DNA of 64,000 bases, from the NCBI GenBank assembly GCA_038040445.1, contig JBBPIG010000010.1, forward strand, positions 62,001 to 126,000. Reading direction: 5' to 3'. This document shows, one piece after another, positions 44,458 through 53,996 of the stretch. How positions within the stretch are numbered: the stretch's first letter is position 1; each line of letters starts with the position of its first letter. A model generated the notes under the pieces. That model was given only the letters and a program-made list of their open reading frames with translations. It did not search any database and was not told where the DNA came from. The position numbers were made by a program, and so were the translations under genes. Source of the stretch: Acidobacteriota bacterium. GTDB lineage: Bacteria; Acidobacteriota; Blastocatellia; UBA7656.

Positions 44458-47400
44458 TTAAAGCGTCCTTACTTCTTTCACCACCTGCCAGATCGAATGC
44501 GACCGGCGGATCCACAGCCGCAGCAAATCAATCTTGAACCTGAACCCGTCGGCGGTGTCTTTCTCCAACAACTCGCGGCGGAACATCTCTTCCAGTGTCA
44601 GGCGCAGGGTGTTCTCCGAAAGGTTGACCGGGTAATCGTTCGCCCTTACCGAGGCGCGCAGCTCCCCGGCGGTCGCATAAGCGAGCGCATCCCCGAGCGC
44701 TTCTCCGAGCAGCGACAGGCCCAGCTTTTCGTCGTCCGACAGCGCGTCCCACGTGTAGATCATCTGCGGAAGCGGGTTGTCGACGATCTCTGTGATCACC
44801 TGTCCCAAATCGGCGACCGTAACCCAGTTTTGGCGGTGCTCGTTCATATAGTCGACCACGTTCTGACAGATTACCTGCGTGTAGAAGGGCTGGCCCGCCG
44901 TCAGGCGATAGATGACGTCCATCACCCCGCGCCCGTAAACTACGCGGCCTTCCACGGGGTGGGTGATCAAGCGAACGGTGTCTTTCTCGGATAAGAAGCC
45001 GACTTTGCGGAAGAGAGATCTTCTCAGCAACTCTCGCCAGTATTTCTTGTCTCTCTCTTCGAGCCTCCGAGAACCGGTGAAGATCAGCGCCAGCCGCTCC
45101 TTGTTATCCATGAGCCCGGCCAGAAACGTGAACAGTTCTTTCGAGAGCTTGCCTTCATCGACTTTCCCTTCAAGCAACTCGTACTCGTCCATCAATATCA
45201 GCAGTGTGCGATCACCGATCGATTCCAGCACGTGATCAAGGAAGTCCAGGAACATCGGGTAAGGATTTCGACCGTCGAATACAGGAACGCTTATGATGGA
45301 CGCTTGTGCGAGCGCCGTCTGCCTTACAAGACCCGCAGATCGCGCGGTGGCCACCAAAATGGCCGTGGCAGGGTCCGACTCGCTCAACGCGCGACTGTTC
45401 GATCGAGCCACTGCTTCTGCAATCAACCGGGATATGCGGGCGAAGAATTCCGAATCCGAAGCAATCACCATTTCCTGAAGGTCGACAAACACCGGAATGA
45501 ACCGCTCGCCCAGCCGGCCGCCCGCCACCTGATATAGAATCGAGCTCTTGCCCACGCGCCGCTCGCCGCAAAAAACGATCACCACGCCCTGGCTCGTGCC
45601 TTCGAGCTTCGTGCGCACGTAGCGAAAGTCGTCTTCGCGGCCGTAGAACATTTTCTCGGTGCGGATCGGGTTGCCGACGATAAACGGGTTCGGCTCGATC
45701 GGAACATAACTACGCAGTTCCTTCGGCAGAACGTACTCCCGGTCGCCGAACCTGCGAGCGGCAAAAGCGGCCCCCAGAGCCAATCCTATGACTGCAATCG
45801 CAAGCGCGTAGAACCACCAGCTCTTCCAGAAAGGCGAACCCACCCGCACAGACAGCGTGGCCGCCGGAGCCTTTGCGCCGTACAGGTCCCGGTTCAAAGC
45901 AATAAGCTCGAACGTGTGGGCGCCTTCGTCCAGGTCCATGCGCGACACATCGCGTTCAGCCCCCTGCTGCATCGGCAACACTTCCCAGGGCGGCTCCCCG
46001 TCTCCTGAGTCGATGCGATAAAGGTAGCGTGTCTGCCCGCTCATGGTTGCCGCGCTGAAATGAAAAGTCAGCCGGTGGCGTCCGGAGGAAACATCGTAGG
46101 AGCCGGACTCCGACGCTTGCTGAATGCGGCCATCCACTTCAAGCGAGACCTCCGCTGGAGGCGCGATCGTAACCGGCATATGCCGGACTGCGCCTTTGTT
46201 CGTGGCGATCCAAATGCGGCCCTCGGAGTCCTGCGAGATCGAATTGATCCTGCTGCCGGTCAGCGCGTGAGCTTCGCCTGAATACACTGTAGAGAATACA
46301 TGCCCGCCGAACTCAAGGATTTTTTTTACGCGGCCTTCATCCGTTCCCGCCCATAGATATCCGTCGCGATCGACGAACATAGTGTTGGCCGGCTCGGCAT
46401 CGAAGGTAGTAAACGCAGACCCGCTGTAAGCCTGGATGCCTCCGCGCGTCGCAACTAGCAGCCTGTCATTGAACCGAGTGATCCAGCGCGCGTCGTTATC
46501 GGCCAGCCCCCGCGAGATATCAATGATCTCGGCGTCGCCGCCTTTTGGATCGATGCTGACGACTCCGCGCGCCGTGGCGAACCACACCCGCCCATCGGTG
46601 TCCTCGAACGCCTGCCGCGCGTCGTAGCCGGAGAGCGCTTCGATGTTGCTCAACTCGCCGCCACGGAACAAAGAAGCGCCTCGAGTTGTCGCGAACACGA
46701 TAGCTGAGCCGTCCGCGATCGTTGTCACCCACTGGACGTTGTTTGAAGCGAGCCCGCTGCCTTCGTTGAACTGAGTGAGAGTTTCGCCTGTCCACCTGAG
46801 CGCGCCTTGCTCGGTTGCAAACCAGGCCGAGCGTTCGCGGTCGAACGCGACTGCCTGGACGCTGATGCCGCTGCGGAACCCCGGGAGCGAAACGAATCGC
46901 TCGCCTTCAAGCCGGGAGACACCGCCCTGCGTCAGGAACCACAGATCATTCTGCCCGCGCGAGCCCGGAGCTCCCGGCGCCAGGACGACCTGCTGCACGT
47001 CATTGTCCGCAAGGCCGCGGCTGGTGGTGAAGCCAACGAAGCTGTAGAAGTCCGAACTGATGACGCCGTTGTCAGTTGCAAACCAGACGTTTCCTTCGCG
47101 CCCCGCGTAGATGGCGGCGACCCTATCGCGATCGAGAAAGTTGACCCGCTGAGACTCCTGTTGCACGGGGTCGTAAACGCTCACCCCGCCCGCATCGTGC
47201 GCGAACCACATGCGCCCGCTTCGGTCTTCGCCTATAGCGCTAGAGCTTGCGTCACGCGATCCATTGGCACTTCGAATCGCATCTATCGGGAGCCGGCGCA
47301 GGCCACCCTTGTCGATCAACACAAGGCCACTCGCCGTTGCCAGCCACGTCCTGCCGGCAGCGTCTACGAAGGCGGTCCGAGCATCGCTCACCGGACTCTC

Positions 47401-48621
47401 GCGCTCCGTCTGGCCTTTCGCTCCGCGCGGCTCACGCGGTTGATTGAATGAAACAAGCTTCCCGTTTTCCAGATGGGACACGCCGCCCGCGGTCACAATC
47501 CACATGTTGCCGTTCTTGTCCTGGGCCACGGCTCTCACGTCATCGGAAGGCAATTCACCCGAATGGGCGAAAGGAACGAGAGCCCGGCCGTCGAACTGAA
47601 ACAGTCCACCAAGCGCGGCGACCCAAACATTGCCCGCGGAATCGACGAAGACTTGTCGAGAATCGGGAATGTCGAACGCAGGACCGGCTTCCTTGCCCTT
47701 CTTTGTTATTCTCCGAACGCTTCGCCCAGTCGCGAGCCACATCGTGCCATTGCGGTCTTCGGCGATCGAGCGAACATCCTCGCCCGCGAGTTGTTCGAAT
47801 TCAGATCCAGCCCCAGCCGAAGACTTGAACTCCGCGCCGTTGAATCGCGCAATGCCTTTGTCGGTGCCAAACCACATCCAGTCTTCGCTGTCCTGAAATA
47901 TGGCCCGCACATTCTTCGAAGGGAGATTTGGTACCGTGTGCCGCGTGACCGCCTTCTCATTGATCGGAATAACCGGCGCCACCAGTAGTTGAAGCGGGAA
48001 CTCCGTAGTTATGCCCGACGAGATAAACACATCGTTGCGGTACTCATCGTAGCCTCGCAGCGTGGCGCTCAATTGATAGGAGCCGGGCGCGAGCCTTCCG
48101 AAATACGCATCGCCGTACTGGTCGGTCACACTTCGCGCCGCGAGCGCGCCCACTACGGCGCGCTCCTTCGCGTAGACGCTGACCGTCACACCGGGAATAG
48201 CTTGCGAGCCCGCGTCCAACACAGCAACGTGCAGCGACGAAGGGGTGAGCTTTATCGGCGGCGAGACGAATGTCTCATCTGGTCGCAGGGGGACGTTCAC
48301 CGCCTCTTTCCGAAACCTGGCGGCTTCGACAGTAATGCGATACTGAGCGGATTTGAGGTTGTGAAACTCGAACTTGCCATCCGCCTGGGTGGTCTTGGCC
48401 GACGCCAGGTCGCCGGAGGTGAGAGTTACCTTCGCGTTAGCGAGCGCAGCGCCTTTATCGTCTTGAATGACTCCTGTAATGGCGCCGTTCTCGCCCTGGG
48501 CAGCGGCCAGGTAGCCCGTCGCACTGACCGCTACGACAATCAACGCAATCAATAGGACCAACGAACTGCGCCTGCGGCGGGCGCTGTGTGAAGAAAGGTT
48601 GCTTGGAATTCGTTTCGGCAC
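44458..48621 (-). CDS. Giant transmembrane propeller sensor with C-terminal AAA ATPase
   Basis: 1387 residues from GTG 48621, 13 bases after the PIN stop, so probably translated by coupling. In order: basic N-terminus with signal/TM at about 20-40; two carboxypeptidase-regulatory-like Ig domains (about 45-215); ligand-binding propeller repeats of the two-component-regulator type (about 225-820, for example DSEDWMWFGTDKGIARFNG and DRNGTMWLATGRSVRRI); a Y_Y_Y domain (about 825-920); one TM (about 930-950, WWFYALAIAVIGLALG); and a cytoplasmic AAA/STAND-like module (about 975-1387) with NPFIVGNPI, FYGRED, Walker A GERRVGKSS and Walker B LLILMDEYELL. In the usual hybrid system the output is a histidine kinase; here it is an ATPase. 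Confidence 0.9.
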   Translation of the reverse strand: MPKRIPSNLSSHSARRRRSSLVLLIALIVVAVSATGYLAAAQGENGAITGVIQDDKGAALANAKVTLTSGDLASAKTTQADGKFEFHNLKSAQYRITVEAARFRKEAVNVPLRPDETFVSPPIKLTPSSLHVAVLDAGSQAIPGVTVSVYAKERAVVGALAARSVTDQYGDAYFGRLAPGSYQLSATLRGYDEYRNDVFISSGITTEFPLQLLVAPVIPINEKAVTRHTVPNLPSKNVRAIFQDSEDWMWFGTDKGIARFNGAEFKSSAGAGSEFEQLAGEDVRSIAEDRNGTMWLATGRSVRRITKKGKEAGPAFDIPDSRQVFVDSAGNVWVAALGGLFQFDGRALVPFAHSGELPSDDVRAVAQDKNGNMWIVTAGGVSHLENGKLVSFNQPREPRGAKGQTERESPVSDARTAFVDAAGRTWLATASGLVLIDKGGLRRLPIDAIRSANGSRDASSSAIGEDRSGRMWFAHDAGGVSVYDPVQQESQRVNFLDRDRVAAIYAGREGNVWFATDNGVISSDFYSFVGFTTSRGLADNDVQQVVLAPGAPGSRGQNDLWFLTQGGVSRLEGERFVSLPGFRSGISVQAVAFDRERSAWFATEQGALRWTGETLTQFNEGSGLASNNVQWVTTIADGSAIVFATTRGASLFRGGELSNIEALSGYDARQAFEDTDGRVWFATARGVVSIDPKGGDAEIIDISRGLADNDARWITRFNDRLLVATRGGIQAYSGSAFTTFDAEPANTMFVDRDGYLWAGTDEGRVKKILEFGGHVFSTVYSGEAHALTGSRINSISQDSEGRIWIATNKGAVRHMPVTIAPPAEVSLEVDGRIQQASESGSYDVSSGRHRLTFHFSAATMSGQTRYLYRIDSGDGEPPWEVLPMQQGAERDVSRMDLDEGAHTFELIALNRDLYGAKAPAATLSVRVGSPFWKSWWFYALAIAVIGLALGAAFAARRFGDREYVLPKELRSYVPIEPNPFIVGNPIRTEKMFYGREDDFRYVRTKLEGTSQGVVIVFCGERRVGKSSILYQVAGGRLGERFIPVFVDLQEMVIASDSEFFARISRLIAEAVARSNSRALSESDPATAILVATARSAGLVRQTALAQASIISVPVFDGRNPYPMFLDFLDHVLESIGDRTLLILMDEYELLEGKVDEGKLSKELFTFLAGLMDNKERLALIFTGSRRLEERDKKYWRELLRRSLFRKVGFLSEKDTVRLITHPVEGRVVYGRGVMDVIYRLTAGQPFYTQVICQNVVDYMNEHRQNWVTVADLGQVITEIVDNPLPQMIYTWDALSDDEKLGLSLLGEALGDALAYATAGELRASVRANDYPVNLSENTLRLTLEEMFRRELLEKDTADGFRFKIDLLRLWIRRSHSIWQVVKEVRTL

Positions 48622-48634
48622 TTCTAAACACTAA

Positions 48635-49141
48635 TCACGACGTCCAGTTCACTAACCTAAGACCCGGCCAAACCTCCCGGATACGATTCATCCTATCGCC
48701 ACTTACAAGTATCATGTTGTACTCAATGGCTATTGCCGCTATCCAAAGATCGTTTTCTTGAATGCCAAGGAGTACAGCGGTAGTCTTATCCACCATTGTT
48801 TCCGGTCTGACGTTTCTAATCCTGTCTTTTGAATCCCTGGGCGCAAACCTTGTGAACAGAGCAGCGCGGATGTCCGAGTAGGGTTCAGTTGTGTCTTTGC
48901 CTATTTCTTTGATGGCCTTGAAAGCCCGCATCGCCTCGTCTGCTTTGCGCCGGCGATCTGGGTGCTTGCTGGCGTACAATTTATACCCGTATTCGATCTC
49001 GGCAACCGTTATGCGAGAAACGTAGATGAAATCACTGGATAGGGCAGCACTCTGAACGAACCGCAACGCATCGTCGTGATTCCGATTTAGTTCATCCCAG
49101 AGCGCAGAAGCGATGTTTGTGTCAAGGAGATAACTCTTCAT
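48635..49141 (-). CDS. PIN-domain protein (VapC-like ribonuclease)
   Basis: 168 residues from ATG 49141, which has GAGGAGA 8 bases upstream and overlaps the methylase gene by 20 bases. PIN acidic residues: SYLLDTNIAS, VAEIEYGY, QENDLWIAAIA and LVSGDRMNR. VapC-type toxins cleave tRNA or rRNA. No partner antitoxin of the VapB type is seen next to it, and the upstream gene is a DNA methylase, so it may be a solitary nuclease or part of a larger module. Confidence 0.87.
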   Translation of the reverse strand: MKSYLLDTNIASALWDELNRNHDDALRFVQSAALSSDFIYVSRITVAEIEYGYKLYASKHPDRRRKADEAMRAFKAIKEIGKDTTEPYSDIRAALFTRFAPRDSKDRIRNVRPETMVDKTTAVLLGIQENDLWIAAIAIEYNMILVSGDRMNRIREVWPGLRLVNWTS

Positions 49142-51713
49142 CCAAGGATTCTCCTCGTAACATAGCCATTGCTTCGGAAATCTCTGGGTCGTTAACAAAT
49201 ACAAGCCGTTTAACCAACCGGTCTGCACGCGCTTCTTCAAATTCTGGCGAAATCAATTCGTGCAATGGAATATAAGCGTCAAAATCCCTTGGATAGTACC
49301 CGCCGAACTTGACCGGAATTGGGCGCTCATAATCTTGAAATGTGTCGAGCAGTTCGCGCTCAAGCGTTTTGGGTAGATCATATGCAAGTAAAATCTCCGC
49401 GTCTATTTCCAAAACAGCTTTCTTGGCTTTGTCGAATTGCCCGCGTAGAAGCAGACGATGTAGCTCGCGGGATAGTGAGTCTATTAAGCTGCCGCTCTCC
49501 AAATTCGGTGTCGGTGGAAGCGGCAAGGATTCAAGGGTTTTATTGCGGTTGTGTTTAGAGGTGTCTTTAGCGAAAACATAAGCGTTGGCTAGAGGTGAGT
49601 TTAGTAGCGCCGCCAACGCGTAAATAGACACTCTTCCAGAAGGCCATAACCCTATATAGCTTTGCGAGAAAACCAAACCTACAGAGTCCGCAACAGCGCC
49701 TAGCCTCCAGGGGCTACGACTAAGTCGAATCGCATTGCAGACGACTTTTGGCGCATCCCACTTCTGTTTGTAGGCGTTATCATACTGGTCTTCAGGGCGC
49801 ATTGAGAGATGCTCTTTCGGCGACCCTGAGGGTCTTTTCAGCATATATTGCATCAGATGTCCGTGAACATGCGCGAATCCCTCTTTGTACCCACGCTTCG
49901 CTATATTTGAAACAAAATCTTCCGGACGTTTCTTTGACTTAGGGCTGCTACTTATAGGCACCAACCCGCGATGTACTTCTACTGCGCTTGCAAGCCGAGG
50001 CAGTCCTTCTAGGAAGGTCCAAATCCTTGATAGGCGCGGTATCCAGAGTGAGAATTGAGGCTGGGAGTATTCAGTAATATCGACTGATGCCCGAACAGGA
50101 GGCGGCTCGATGCCCCGCAGTAAGAAAGCGTCGCGCCCTTCGCCTTCGCCAACTTGCCTACAAGTGATAGCGACCTGAGCATAATGGTCGTGACGGTCGG
50201 AGGCTATGACAAGCATGGTTGGCACATCAGAGTAATTGAAAACCTCTGGTAGCGCCACGAGTTCGATGTTGCCGTAGGTTTCAGCAAGTTGGCGATGAAA
50301 TTTGCGATAGGAATTGCCAGACTCAAACGCGCGCGGTAATACTAGCCCTAGAAGATCGGGAGGTTCCGACATTACGCGGCGAAGCAGTTCTGCTGGCTTA
50401 TGAATAAGCAAATCGGGATCGTTATAATACTTATGCTTGCTTGGAGTGAAAGCTTCAAACGGAGGGTTGCACAACACAATACGGGCGCGCTTCAATTCCC
50501 TTTGCAACGTCTGAGAAGCAAAGACATCGCTGGGTCGAAGTCGCCAACCGTTCGAGTTTGGGGAGTCAGCCAACATAAGCGAGAGACGGCAGACCTCTAA
50601 GGAAAAACTGTCAATCTCAATACCGGTCAGACGTCGCCTAAAGTAATCATGACGCTCTGCGTCGGACATCGGCGTTTGCAGAAGGTCGCGCATTCGACGC
50701 ATAGCCGCTACCAGAAATCGGCCATGACCCGAAAAAGGTTCTAGGACATAACGGTCCCCCTCCGGGAGCGTCTCGAATGGTAATTTACGAACAATGTAGT
50801 CGGCTACGCGAAGGGGGGTGCTATGGATTCCCAGTGTCTTGCGAATCTCCGGCGTGATGAAGGTTTTCTCAAAGAGTAAGGCGAGATCATCCTCTGACAA
50901 ATTTGGGAAGTTAAATCCGGCTAGGAAAATTCTCCATATCTCATCCAAAATCTCTGGCCTGTAAATCGCTGAAGCCGGCAGTTCGTCTGGCCTCGTATTG
51001 TAGTGCTTCTCTACTGCCCGAAGTGCAGTCATCGCGTCGTTGGAAGACCAGCCACCCGGATACCTTCGATCACGAAATACTTTGGCCGTAATAAATCTAA
51101 ATGCAAGACGGCATAGGTCTTCAAAGCGGGGGGCTCGCTGACGGTTGAAGCGTTTATAAGTCCGGATAGTTTTCGTCAGTACCTCATGAAGCAAGCGATC
51201 TAATACGGCGAAAGTCCTTCCCTCCAAGAAAGGCATCAGGGCTTCATCATAAAAATCGAGCTGTATAGGACCGTCTAGTTCCCCAACCGCTTTGGCCCTC
51301 AAGATACGTTCCGGCTTCCACTGGGTCCTATAGTCACGAAAAACATTACCTATCTCTTGAAGTGATATTTCCTGCTTAAGTTCAGGCTCTCCGATAGCCG
51401 TTATCTTCCATCTCCTAACTAGCGGCCCGTCTAGTTCAAAGATCAGAGGTGCTCCAAGTGCTCGATACTTCGCGACGTGTACGGCCCCAGAAAGCCCATT
51501 GGAAACAATCACACCGATACACGCATTACGGTACGAAGGCGGGCTCTGGGCGAATCCCGCTAAGTCAATAGTTCGCACTTCGCGGCGCGTGCCAATTACA
51601 TCGGTATATTCATACTCCCGCCAAAGTAGGTTGCGGTCTTTGCGATAGCCGATGCCCTCCATCGCTCGTTCAATTTCTAGCAGGACAGGGTTACCCTGTA
51701 TGAATAACGACAT
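49122..51713 (-). CDS. N6-adenine DNA methylase, Eco57I/type IIG-like
   Basis: 863 residues from ATG 51713. Motif I of the SAM fold is VLEPFSGHGRFLVAAMRRM (about 320-335) and motif IV is VLCNPPFEAF (about 413-421), the NPPF form of adenine methylases. YFRRRLTGIEIDSFSLEVCR supplies the acidic loop. A long N-terminal region (about 1-300) and a C-terminal target-recognition part (LSRSPWRLGAVADSVGLVFS, then LAALLNSPLANAYVFAKDT) resemble type IIG or BREX PglX enzymes. The N-terminus shows no clear PD-ExK motif, so whether it cuts is open. Composition is less G+C-rich than the neighbours, which suggests transfer. Confidence 0.9.
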   Translation of the reverse strand: MSLFIQGNPVLLEIERAMEGIGYRKDRNLLWREYEYTDVIGTRREVRTIDLAGFAQSPPSYRNACIGVIVSNGLSGAVHVAKYRALGAPLIFELDGPLVRRWKITAIGEPELKQEISLQEIGNVFRDYRTQWKPERILRAKAVGELDGPIQLDFYDEALMPFLEGRTFAVLDRLLHEVLTKTIRTYKRFNRQRAPRFEDLCRLAFRFITAKVFRDRRYPGGWSSNDAMTALRAVEKHYNTRPDELPASAIYRPEILDEIWRIFLAGFNFPNLSEDDLALLFEKTFITPEIRKTLGIHSTPLRVADYIVRKLPFETLPEGDRYVLEPFSGHGRFLVAAMRRMRDLLQTPMSDAERHDYFRRRLTGIEIDSFSLEVCRLSLMLADSPNSNGWRLRPSDVFASQTLQRELKRARIVLCNPPFEAFTPSKHKYYNDPDLLIHKPAELLRRVMSEPPDLLGLVLPRAFESGNSYRKFHRQLAETYGNIELVALPEVFNYSDVPTMLVIASDRHDHYAQVAITCRQVGEGEGRDAFLLRGIEPPPVRASVDITEYSQPQFSLWIPRLSRIWTFLEGLPRLASAVEVHRGLVPISSSPKSKKRPEDFVSNIAKRGYKEGFAHVHGHLMQYMLKRPSGSPKEHLSMRPEDQYDNAYKQKWDAPKVVCNAIRLSRSPWRLGAVADSVGLVFSQSYIGLWPSGRVSIYALAALLNSPLANAYVFAKDTSKHNRNKTLESLPLPPTPNLESGSLIDSLSRELHRLLLRGQFDKAKKAVLEIDAEILLAYDLPKTLERELLDTFQDYERPIPVKFGGYYPRDFDAYIPLHELISPEFEEARADRLVKRLVFVNDPEISEAMAMLRGESLDEELSP

Positions 51714-51721
51714 AAGTCGAG

Positions 51722-51942
51722 TTATCGCTTCCCCTTCTTCGGATCGCGCTTGACGTGCGCCAGCACATCCCCAAGGCCACAGCCTAGCGCCTTGCACATT
51801 GCATCCAGAGTCGAAAACTCAAAGCCGGACGTTTGCCTTTGCACAGGTTTGCTATTCTGAGCGGGGTCATGCCTGTTTGCTTTGCCAGCCAGTACTGGCT
51901 TCTCCCATTCGACTGTACATTCAAAAGCTTTGCCCGAATCAC
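51722..51942 (-). pseudogene. XRE-family (Cro/CI) regulator, frameshifted
   Basis: The N-terminal part is read in one frame from GTG 51942 (VIRAKLLNVQ...SQYWLAKQTGMTPLRIANLC, the helix-turn-helix). The C-terminal part is in the -1 frame (FEFSTLDAMCKALGCGLGDVL, then DPKKGKR), ending 8 bases before the methylase ATG. The shift lies near GGCAAACGTCC at about 51830. Together they give a normal 73-residue YozG-like XRE protein. One lost base or a -1 slip would explain it. It probably controlled the methylase operon. Confidence 0.75.
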
Positions 51943-52017
51943 GGTGCATTTACCACAAAACGAATTTGAATGATACCTCTTGCCCACTTTACGCGCGCAA
52001 CGCAAACGGTACGCCGA

Positions 52018-52986
52018 TTACGCGCCCTCGAATATCTTGCGCGGGTTGCCGATCAGCATCGTGTCGATCTGCTCTTCGCTGACGCCGCGCTGTCTTAGGG
52101 CCGGAATCACGTCGTTGTGAATGTGCAGGTAGTGCCAGTTCGGAAGCACAACCGGCAACGCTTCTTCCGGCAGCCAATCGTTGAAGCAAGCAGCGTCTTG
52201 CGAGAGAACCATCTTGCCCGCATAACCCAGCTCGCACATCTTCGCCACGGTGTTCACGCGGTCCTCGAACGGAAGCAGAACATCTATGCCGAATCGGTCC
52301 ATTCCAATGTACGAGCCGTTAGCGATCAGCTTTTCCAGATAAGCAATGTCGGTCGTGTCGCCCGAGTGGCCGATGATTACACGCGAGAGATCAACGCCTT
52401 CCTCCTGAAAAATGCGCTGCTGTTCGAGCCCGCGTTCGGTGTGCGCGTGAGTGTGAGTCGAGATAGGAACGCCTGTTTGCCGCTGCGCTTGAGCCACTGC
52501 GCGAAGGACTCGTTCCACTCCCGGTGTGACGCCCGGCTGATCGGTCGCGCATTTAAGAATTGCCGCTCTCACGCCGGTACCGGCGATGCCTTCCTCGATA
52601 TCCTTCACGAACATGTCGACCATCAGCTCGGGCCCGCCGAGCTCGGCGCCCGGCCCGCGAAAGTGGAAGTACATCGGCACGTCGTTGTAGGTATAGACGC
52701 CCGTCGCGACAATTATGTTGATATCGGTCTTGGCGGCGACTCGCTGGATGCGTGGGATGTAGCGGCCCAGCCCGATTACGGTGAGATCGACTATTGAATC
52801 GACGCCTCGGGATTTGAGCTCATTCAAACGCGCGACTGCATCGGCGAACCGCTGGTCTTCTTCTCCCCAAGGCTCGGGGTAGTTCTGCATGATCTCCGTC
52901 GAAAGGACGAACACGTGCTCGTGCATCAGCGTCGCACCCAACTTGGCCGTATCAATCGGCCCTCGAACTGTGTTCACCAAAGCCAT
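52018..52986 (-). CDS. Phosphotriesterase-family metal hydrolase (lactonase-like)
   Basis: 322 residues; GGAG 6 bases before the ATG. Binuclear zinc site of the family: His22 and His24 (MHEHVFVL), carbamylated Lys145 (AAILKCATD), His178 (STHTHAHT), His207 (IIGHSGDT) and Asp264 (LSQDAACF). No signal peptide. Natural substrates of this family are mostly lactones, including acyl-homoserine lactones, with side activity on organophosphates. It lies 25 bases downstream of the secreted hypothetical gene and 75 bases upstream of the XRE regulator. Confidence 0.92.
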   Translation of the reverse strand: MALVNTVRGPIDTAKLGATLMHEHVFVLSTEIMQNYPEPWGEEDQRFADAVARLNELKSRGVDSIVDLTVIGLGRYIPRIQRVAAKTDINIIVATGVYTYNDVPMYFHFRGPGAELGGPELMVDMFVKDIEEGIAGTGVRAAILKCATDQPGVTPGVERVLRAVAQAQRQTGVPISTHTHAHTERGLEQQRIFQEEGVDLSRVIIGHSGDTTDIAYLEKLIANGSYIGMDRFGIDVLLPFEDRVNTVAKMCELGYAGKMVLSQDAACFNDWLPEEALPVVLPNWHYLHIHNDVIPALRQRGVSEEQIDTMLIGNPRKIFEGA

Positions 52987-53011
52987 TGTTCTCCAGACCT
53001 CGCGGGGCTCG

Positions 53012-53740
53012 TTAATAGACCGGTGCTCCCTGCATCATCATCTTCTCAATCTTGAACTCGACCAGGACTCTCTCCGCCGTACCGCGGATGTTCGGGTGAT
53101 TGAACTCGAGCTTGAGAGTTTTGTCGCCCGGCCCGATGATTGGGCGGCCATTGTACTCGCGCGGAAAGACGAATTGAAACTCACGCGACGCGCCTTCTCC
53201 CGGCCTGTAGATTGAAAGCGGGACCTTCACGCCCCCGCCGCCGATGAGGAAGACGAAGTTCTTGAGCCGCTCGGTGTTCTGGCTGTGCCAGTGACGCGCC
53301 AATTCCCGGTCATCATTTTGCACGTTTGCGGTGTAGCTCACGTGCATGACAATCAACTGGGCGTTGTTGGTGGATAAGAACTTCTCTGCGTCTTGATCGA
53401 ACGCCTGGCGCCCGTCCGCGGTCATCTCGTCGTATTTGGCGTTGATCTGTGACAACCGGACTAGAGCTTGCCTAACGGGAGTAGCCGACCGAATCTGAAC
53501 TTTGTATACGATTCTGGGGTTCGGCTGGCGCTCGCGAGCCGTGCTATCGGTTGCAAGCGGATCGATGAACACCTGGCTCAGGGTGTGCAGGTTGGCCCAC
53601 GGAGAATCCTCGAGCAGCTTGCGGCATTCTTTATCGGTCCATTGCCGGTAATCTTTCTTCACCCAGTAATCTTTGCTTTGGGCCGCTGCGACAGAGGCGA
53701 TAAGCAGAAGAAGCACCAACTTCTGAATTGGATTTCTCAT
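53012..53740 (-). CDS. Secreted hypothetical protein, 242 residues
   Basis: Signal peptide MRNPIQKLVLLLLIASVAAA. The N-terminal WVKKDYRQWTDKECRKLLED motif, followed by SPWANL, recurs in my memory of acidobacterial secreted proteins that carry a GWxTD-like segment, but I cannot confirm a family. The middle is helical (LVRLSQINAKYDEM), and the C-terminus is beta-rich (FVFPREYNGRPIIGPGDKTL). Likely co-transcribed with the phosphotriesterase-like gene. Confidence 0.6.
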   Translation of the reverse strand: MRNPIQKLVLLLLIASVAAAQSKDYWVKKDYRQWTDKECRKLLEDSPWANLHTLSQVFIDPLATDSTARERQPNPRIVYKVQIRSATPVRQALVRLSQINAKYDEMTADGRQAFDQDAEKFLSTNNAQLIVMHVSYTANVQNDDRELARHWHSQNTERLKNFVFLIGGGGVKVPLSIYRPGEGASREFQFVFPREYNGRPIIGPGDKTLKLEFNHPNIRGTAERVLVEFKIEKMMMQGAPVY

Positions 53741-53923
53741 GATGACACGCGCCCGATCTTGCCCTTTCGGGGTCTTTGCAGAGAGCCCAAATACTAATAC
53801 GCGTTAGTAGCTACATCAAGCGAAACACCGCCTTCCTTCCAGGCTGGGTATGAACGCACCACCAAACTGCGGTTGTGGTATTGGGGAGCAGACTTGCGTC
53901 GTGGTGCATGTCACCGCTTCTAT

Positions 53924-53952
53924 TTGACCTCGATGGCCGGAGGTGCGATATT
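53924..53952 (+). promoter_or_regulatory. Possible promoter of the metallophosphoesterase gene
   Basis: TTGACC (53924-53929), 17-base spacer, GATATT (53947-53952). It lies about 45 bases before the ATG, which has AAGGAGG upstream. Confidence 0.4.
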
Positions 53953-53996
53953 TGTCGCAGCAACCAGCCGAAGCCCTCAGGTAAGGAGGCTAGCCC

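Noticed and set aside
49122-51713. Full BREX or DISARM system
   Set aside because: Only the methylase-like gene is present; no PglZ, BrxC, DrmA or similar partner is seen in the window.
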